DNA from: Symbiodinium natans
Taxonomy: Eukaryota; Sar; Dinophyceae; Suessiales; Symbiodiniaceae
Direction: 5' to 3'
DNA: 64,000 nucleotides
Assembly: GCA_905221605.1 (NCBI GenBank)
Contig: CAJNDS010002571.1
Span: 124,501 to 188,500 of the forward strand
The position numbers were made by a program, and so were the translations under genes. Of this stretch, positions 58,299 through 64,000 are shown piece after piece. Each line of letters starts with the position of its first letter. Within the stretch, counting starts at the first letter, position 1. The notes under the pieces are model-generated. The model did not search any database. It saw only the letters and a program-made list of their open reading frames with translations, and had not been told where the DNA came from.

Positions 58299-58472
58299 AA
58301 TTTGAAGGGGTGTGTGCTTCAGAGTTTTGACGCCGTCCCAGTGGCCGCCTACGCTTGGGCCAGTGCTACGGAGGTCCCAGTCCGTTTTGCCGAAGCGCCA
58401 ATTTGCGCTGCCCATTTACGAGGCTCCCATTTGCCAGAAATGACACCGGCAAGAGGCGTTTTGAGAGCATGA
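58299..58472 (+). CDS. Candidate exon, unknown
   Basis: The frame reads LKGCVLQSFDAVPVAAYAWA and SATEVPVRFAEAPICAAHLR to a stop at 58470. Coding-like but unassigned. Confidence 0.25.
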   Translation, partial: NLKGCVLQSFDAVPVAAYAWASATEVPVRFAEAPICAAHLRGSHLPEMTPARGVLRA

Positions 58473-59260
58473 ACCCGAGAAGCACCTGGTTTATGGTCGG
58501 GGTTGCGGTCTCCAAATCAAAACAGCAGTAAAGACAGTGGCGGCTGTCTTTACCCGCCTCGAGAGTTGGAGAACCGAACCCTGCTTTCTTGGGTTCGTGG
58601 GAGGTGTACTTCGCAACGTCCCTTATGCAACGGGTATGGCTGGGAGAAGGTCCTGTATGTGCTTGTGGTGTTTCTCTGCTCCTGCAAGCCCTTCAGCCCA
58701 ACACGAAACAGTGGTGCAAGATAGGGCCTGCGATCCTCGTCACCATCACTCTTCAATGCCCTTGTAGCATCAAGCAATGCCACCAATACTGCAGCCGGGC
58801 TTTGCATCCTAAACCCAGAATCCTGTCATGTGAGAACTGTCGCCGATGACACACAGCAAAACAGCTAGTCCACCAAGGCTCACATCGCTGGCCGGACCCC
58901 GACACCCTTGCACAAAAGGCCGTGCGGATTGAGGGTGTGGGGTTGCGGTTTGGCAAGTCATGGCCTGAACCTCCTAGGGGTCCGGGGGGGCTCGTCCCAT
59001 GACCTTGCTTGGTTGACGCGTAGATCCATCAAAGCAATTCACTCGTAACGTGTCGCGGGTGAGGGTTCTTGTGAGGGTGGGCCCAAGGTTCAGGGTTTAG
59101 GGTTTATGGTTTGGGGTTTGGGGTTAGGAGTCCGTGCTTAAAAAAGGGAGAGCTTGTTTTCGGACGTATCCAACGCTTTCTCAAGCGATGCATGGATGAA
59201 GTTCTTCCTTTCAGAGCTCGTCCGCGTGGGTTTTGAGAGTGTCAGCTCGTAGTCGATGTA

Positions 59261-59359
59261 TTCCTATATCCCCCTTGGGAATCATTTTTTTATTTTTGTT
59301 CATATAAAACCCAGGAGGATTTCAAAAAGTACTTGTTAATTAAGGTTCTAAGGGGAGTA
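59261..59359. mobile_element. Short repeated element, family C
   Basis: Second copy of the element at 47537: CTATATCCCCCTTGGGAATC...ATATAAAACCCAGGAGGATTTC...AATTAAGGTTCTAAGGGGAGTA. Confidence 0.72.
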
Positions 59360-60022
59360 CAGATTCTACCATTCTTTCAGTGCATGTTCCGCGAGAGTCT
59401 TTCCGAACTTCGCATTAGGGGACTGCTGCAAAGTTGATGGTTTCTTTTCTGAAGCCGCGAGTCAGAGAGAGCGAGAAAGAGGGGAGAAACGTCCGAGAGA
59501 AGGACGTATGTGAACGGACTGCAAGGAAGCAAAAGTCATGGTCCTGGTAGATGTATCGAAAATTCTCTTCGCAAAAATGACCCTTTATATGACCACAGGT
59601 CGCATCGCACATAACCTGACGTGCTTGCGACAGGCTAGGACAGGCTGATTGGAAATGACGTGCCGATGTGGAGAAGGAGAATGATGAATTTTCTGACATC
59701 GCCGACGTTGGAAACGCCAACTTCTGCGAACAGAAATCTGAATCAACTACAGCCCTCAACTCTCAGTCCCAGTAAAACCTTGTGGAGATGACATGTGCCT
59801 TGTTAGCAGCTCTATATGTTGATGTATGTCGGGGCCTTGTGACAAGTAGGACAAGTGTTCTCTTGTCAAGGAACATGACGGTCCTGACAGAAAAAAACCT
59901 CTAGTTCTGGATGGGAGGTCGCCCGGATTCTCGCTGCTGGCAGGGACTCGGATGACGTGCCACTTGGCTTTGGCAAGGCTGAGCAGACATGCACGCATGC
60001 GTGCGCAAGCGCACACATGCAG

Positions 60023-60200
60023 ACAGACACTCACCCACACACCCACACAGAGACACACCCACACCCCCGCGCACCCGCACACCCGCACACCCGCACACCC
60101 GCACACGCACCCGCACACCCGCACACGCACCCGCACACCCGTACACCCGCACACCCACACACCCACACCCACGCCGCCACGCACCCACAACCCCACGCCC
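60023..60200. repeat. (CACACCCG)n minisatellite
   Basis: Units such as CGCACACC and ACCCGCACAC over about 180 bp. Frames of His-Pro-Thr are artefacts. Confidence 0.92.
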
Positions 60201-62050
60201 CCGCAGCCCCACGCCTCCACAGTCCCTACACGCAGACAGAGAGATAGAGAGAGCGAGAGAGACGCACACAATTAAACGCACAGAGAGACACAGAACCCCT
60301 GTTTTCGGAAACCCACATTTGTTCATCGTAGATTAGTAGATGTGCCCAATCTTTCTAAGGTCGAGCGAGGTACAGCAGATGCATCGGCGGTGGACATCGA
60401 CACCTCGCGCAGAGAAGCCAAAGCCGATTCCACATCCACCCATGTTACTTGGGTCCACCTCGGCAGTTGATTGGTTAGCTGCGCAATGGTTAAAACATTC
60501 CGTGCTAGACTGCGTAGGCAGGCTTCACTTGTTAGAGTCACTAGGGCTGAGCCATATATGCAGATGATGACAGCTGGTCCTCTGTGATCACGACACGAAC
60601 GTTTTTTTTTTGATTGGTGCGTGTTGGCAATGTGGGCTGCGCCCACCCGTTCCGATTTCGAGATGTTTCGTGTTCTCGGTTTGGGAGCCTTTACCGCGTG
60701 GATCTTGCAAGCTTCGGCAGCCATCATCGTTGGGCACAGCTTTTACATGAATGTTTGTAAACTTGGTTCCTCTTAAAGAACCCGTCGGTTGCTGGGAGCT
60801 ACTTTACACCGACTACACTTAAGCTCCGAAGATGTATGTTCATGAGCCTAACTGCTGCATTCTGGCCTCAGCAACTACCCAGGTTTTTCGGGCTCACCCC
60901 TCGTGGCTCGGCGCGGTAACCCTTTCTTCCAGACTTCCGTGCTCATTTGGGAATTGCTCTCGGAAGTTAGCAGCGCCAAGCCTGAGTCGGATCTTTGGTT
61001 CGATAGGTCCTGATGATTATGCTGCAACAGAGGTTCAGAGGATGTGAACGATTCAAGGGTCCGCAAGCTACGCCCTCGATATCAGGGTGGAACGCGCCAC
61101 GAGTTTCCAAATTGCTGTTGTGGCATCCCACGACTATTACAGTGCAGAAGCACAGTGCCACATACGGACACCGAGCCACCAACATCAGGGATACAACCTG
61201 CCCATGGCTAAGGAACCACACGTCAGGTTTTCGAACATTCACAGAACACATCCCAGGAGGCGGCACGCCAAGCCCCGTAGAGCGGCGAACGCCTGGTGCA
61301 GATCAGGATGGTGGGAGCATCTTGGTCTTTACATTGGCTTTGTAGGGTTTTGCGGCCTGCCCAACAGTGTTCAACAAGCATGAGTGCTTAGCAGTCCAGC
61401 GCTGGGTCCTCAAGGGTCTACACTGCGTAGGGCACGTGTGTGGCGCGCTAGCTTTCGAAAGAGGTTTCCGGATGTAGGTTGGCGCAGGTCTGAAGAGCCA
61501 AGCCGGCAATGTGGGTTCAACTCAGGGCTTGGGGTGAAAGGGGTTGAGAGCTGAGAGGGTTGAATCGAGCGGAAGGGGTCCCCGAATGTGAGGTTGCTTT
61601 CGAACATCAAACTAAATATCCGATGCTTCCCTGTGCTGCGACGAGTCGTAGAGTCGTAGAGCTCATTTAGGTTGCAGGAACGGGTAGGGCTCCTAGCATT
61701 GATTGCAGGATGGATACATGTTGAGACTCTCAGGCTTAACTATCAGGCTTGTGCATTCTGAAGGGTATTCATAAGTTAGTCGGGATGTTGCAGATCTAAA
61801 ACCCTTGATGAGCGCCCAGATTCAAAAAGCTTAAGGGTTCAACCATATTCAACTCATGCAACACCCTAAACCCTGGCCCTAAGCCCTAAGCCCTAAACCC
61901 TAAACGCCCTAAACCCTACACCTCTAACCCAATTTTCGGAAAGACACGCCGACCCACGGAAGGCCGAAGTTGCTCGCCCCCACCGCGACCCATTTCGGCG
62001 TTCTCCACCTACGGCAGCACCACCACAGCTCTTCGGATGGACTTATGGGT

Positions 62051-62150
62051 TTAGTTTAGGGTTTAGGGTTTAGGGTTTAGGGTTTAGGGTTTAGGGTTTA
62101 GGGTTTAGGGTTTAGAGCTTAGGGTTTAGGGTTTAGGGTTTAGGGTTGGA
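62051..62150. repeat. Interstitial telomere array (TTTAGGG)~13
   Basis: About thirteen TTTAGGG units with one TTTAGAGC variant unit inside. Confidence 0.96.
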
Positions 62151-62295
62151 TGCGAACACCTCTTAGCAGATCCTTGCCGTCTGGAGTCGGGATGTAACAT
62201 GTGCGCGGCTGGCTGCAAGTTTGGTGCCGGCAGCGTTGGGACGCAAACACGCTTGGGAGGTTATAGTTCTTGATAATGACAGGTTGCCACTGCAG

Positions 62296-62500
62296 GCCCC
62301 CTGGAACCACAAGTGGCTGTGGTCTGCAAAGGGCTACGATATCTCAGAGGAACACAGGGCGGAACCCCTCAGTGGCCAACGCTCAACCCGTTTCAACCTA
62401 GACCTTCCCGTCCAAGAGCGAACAAGAAACTCAAGGCAATTGACATCGAAAGACCCCACCCAAGCTGCCATACCGCATCTCTGTCCTACAAGAAGCCTCC
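62296..62500 (+). CDS. Candidate exon, unknown
   Basis: After CTGCAG| one frame reads APWNHKWLWSAKGYDISEEH; another reads ANKKLKAIDIERPHPSCHTA near its end. It is bounded by CCCTAAA repeats at 62500. The frame is unresolved. Confidence 0.28.
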
Positions 62501-62811
62501 CTAAACCCTAAACCCTAAAACACCCTAAGCCCTAAACCCCAGTTTTGCAAGGCCCAAACAGCCTCCCCTACGCGTCCGTCTTCGGCGCAACAGCTGCGCT
62601 CGCCCTCCTCGGGGCCAGCTGGGGCGACACAGGCTCATCATCTCACTTCTCTAAGGGTAGTCTCCTGGTCCCTTCACCAATTACCTTCTTTAAAGGGTTC
62701 TGAAGTATGGGCCCTTGGGTTTTATAGGGTATAGAAGGGGCCCCATTTTCAGGGACACTGCAACTATCCTGGAGTTGCTGAGTGCGCAGTTTGGGGGCTA
62801 AGGAAATGTCC

Positions 62812-62936
62812 CTAGTGAAGAAGAGAGCCCCTCATCGCCACGAGCCAAAGCCTCCGCGCTCCGGACCCCGAACGTTCTCTGAGCCTCTAGGAACTTGGGG
62901 CTTGTTGGCAGATGACCAAATCAAACCCGCACTGAA
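62812..62936 (+). CDS. Candidate exon, basic Pro-rich
   Basis: The frame reads LVKKRAPHRHEPKPPRSGPR, TFSEPLGTWGLLADDQIKPA and L. Likely part of the same gene as the next three exons. Confidence 0.4.
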
Positions 62937-63030
62937 ATACCCCCATATACATTGGGAGCACTATAAACTTTGGGGGGGGGGGGGTGGTGGGGTTGATATT
63001 GGGGGGAGGGGACTAAGTGCTTGTGGTGAG

Positions 63031-63130
63031 GACTCGAGCATGACCGCCTTAGATCTCCCCGTGGCGATGGGCAATGACAGCGACCAGGACATGGACCGCT
63101 GGCTTGGCATTTCGGGGGGGGAGTTTGCGA
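63031..63130 (+). CDS. Candidate exon, acidic
   Basis: After GTGAG| the frame reads DSSMTALDLPVAMGNDSDQD and MDRWLGISGGEFANI. The AG|G acceptor fits this genome. Followed by TTTAGGG repeats at 63148. Confidence 0.42.
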
Positions 63131-63510
63131 ATATAAGGGGACCCCCGGGTTTAGGGTTTACGGTTTAAATTTAGGGTTTAGGGTTGGGCCCCCACTATAG
63201 ACCCCCCAAATAGTCGGGATCCCCTCATAAATCAGGACTCCGAAAAGGGTATTGTTATAGGGTCAACTCCCATTTGTCCACACTTCGGCTGTTGAGTGCT
63301 TCCGGAGTGAAGATTCACTGTTGAGGGTCCTGGCGACACACGCGAGAGTGGAAGCAAAGGGTCCTGTGTGAGGTGTGAGGGCAGCTGATAGAAGGGGCTT
63401 GCATCTGGTACATTTCCAGGCCACTAGTTTTCCTAAACCCTAAACCCTAAACCCTAGGAAACCCGAAGCCTAAAACCCTTGCATTTCCTTGCCGTTCATT
63501 TTGCCTCCAG

Positions 63511-63643
63511 GTTCACTTGGTCGCAGCTCCCGAGTCTCCCATTCCCAGACCTCAGAGGAAGACTTTACAACCAGGCTCAAGAACCTTACTGCCCTAGTCC
63601 ACCAACAGTATGCACCGGGTGCAGTCCAGGGCGGGAGGCGAGA
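63511..63643 (+). CDS. Candidate exon, Ser-rich helix
   Basis: After CTCCAG|GT the frame reads SLGRSSRVSHSQTSEEDFTT, RLKNLTALVHQQYAPGAVQG and GRRE. Strongly coding-like. GC/GA donors exist near 63628-63643, before a CCCTATAAA array. Confidence 0.48.
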
Positions 63644-63645
63644 AT

Positions 63646-63742
63646 CCCTAAACCCTATAACCCTATAAACCCGATAAACCCTACAAACCCTACAAACCCT
63701 ATAAACCCTATAAACACTATAAACCCTATAAACCCTAAACAG
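63646..63742. repeat. Variant array (CCCTATAAA)
   Basis: CCCTATAAA and CCCTACAAA units between two candidate exons. Confidence 0.93.
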
Positions 63743-63825
63743 CCAGCGACAGCACATCCAAGGAGCCGCCATCTTTCCGGCCTGAGACTCCAGCGGGGCC
63801 CATGGACAAAGAGACGCGCAACTCG
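63743..63825 (+). CDS. Candidate exon, Ser/Pro/Lys-rich
   Basis: After AAACAG|CC the frame reads SDSTSKEPPSFRPETPAGPM and DKETRNS, with a GTAGGG donor at 63826. The exon starts where the CCCTATAAA array ends. The gene seems to run past the window end. Confidence 0.48.
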
Positions 63826-64000
63826 GTAGGGCAAAGGCTTTGTAAAGGCCATCAGGTACCGTCGTTGTTTGCAGTCAACGCGTCCTGCCCTTCTCCCCGC
63901 TCCCCACTGAAGGGCACCCGAACCACCTTACAGTGCGACTATGGGTCAACCAGCCACTGGTGATCCAACAGCTGAAGACGGCCGAAACTGTGAAGCCAGG

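Larger units (their letters stand above)
58480..62050. other. Unassigned region
   Basis: Contains the CACACCCG repeat and few telomere units (59093-59125, 61862-61925). Open frames are short and without recognisable motifs. Confidence 0.45.

Noticed and set aside
59756-60336. Open frames of 107-171 codons at 60 kb
   Set aside because: They translate the CACACCCG minisatellite.

Overview
This window looks like nuclear DNA of a dinoflagellate (a Symbiodiniaceae/Suessiales-like genome is the best guess; the species cannot be told from sequence alone). The reasons are: no dense bacterial-type ORFs; very short exons scattered over kilobases; spliceable exons whose introns start with GT, GC or GA and end in AG followed by a G; a single-domain voltage-gated channel with C-terminal EF-hands of a kind common in these algae; and dozens of interstitial telomere-type arrays (TTTAGGG / CCCTAAA) in both orientations throughout. 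No rRNA, tRNA, CRISPR or bacterial operon signal was seen.

Layout. 1-3.2 kb: GC-rich minisatellite, a roughly 660 bp (CA)n block and unassigned DNA. 3.6-10.7 kb: a nearly complete + strand gene for a voltage-gated cation channel, read by eye as 17 small exons covering S1-S6, the pore loop and two EF-hands. Most of its introns from the S4-S5 linker onward carry telomere-type repeats. 15.4-16.2 kb: three exons that rebuild a DnaJ J-domain. They are followed by exons for membrane segments and a basic tail (18.2-22.4 kb) that may belong to the same gene. 26.8-31.3 kb: several unassigned exon-like segments. 32.3-38.6 kb: a tandem array of about 1.46-1.48 kb units (one shorter), each holding a conserved exon-like ORF, with a diverged relative at 39.1-39.5 kb. 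39.6-40.7 kb: a candidate gene start and a long low-complexity acidic exon. 41-53 kb: mostly telomere-type arrays, microsatellites and short palindromic elements, with a few candidate exons. 53.1-58 kb: candidate exons, including a UBA-like helix segment. 62.2-64 kb: a run of exon-like segments, probably a gene continuing past the window.

All genes inferred here are on the + strand. The main biological point is architectural: the introns of otherwise ordinary genes are built largely from interstitial telomere repeats, purine tracts and MITE-like palindromes, and the splice sites are non-canonical. The channel would be a plasma- or organelle-membrane Ca2+/Na+ channel with Ca2+ feedback through its EF-hands; the J-domain gene would be an Hsp70 co-chaperone, possibly membrane-anchored. 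Exon borders were set by hand from reading-frame continuity and should be treated as predictions.
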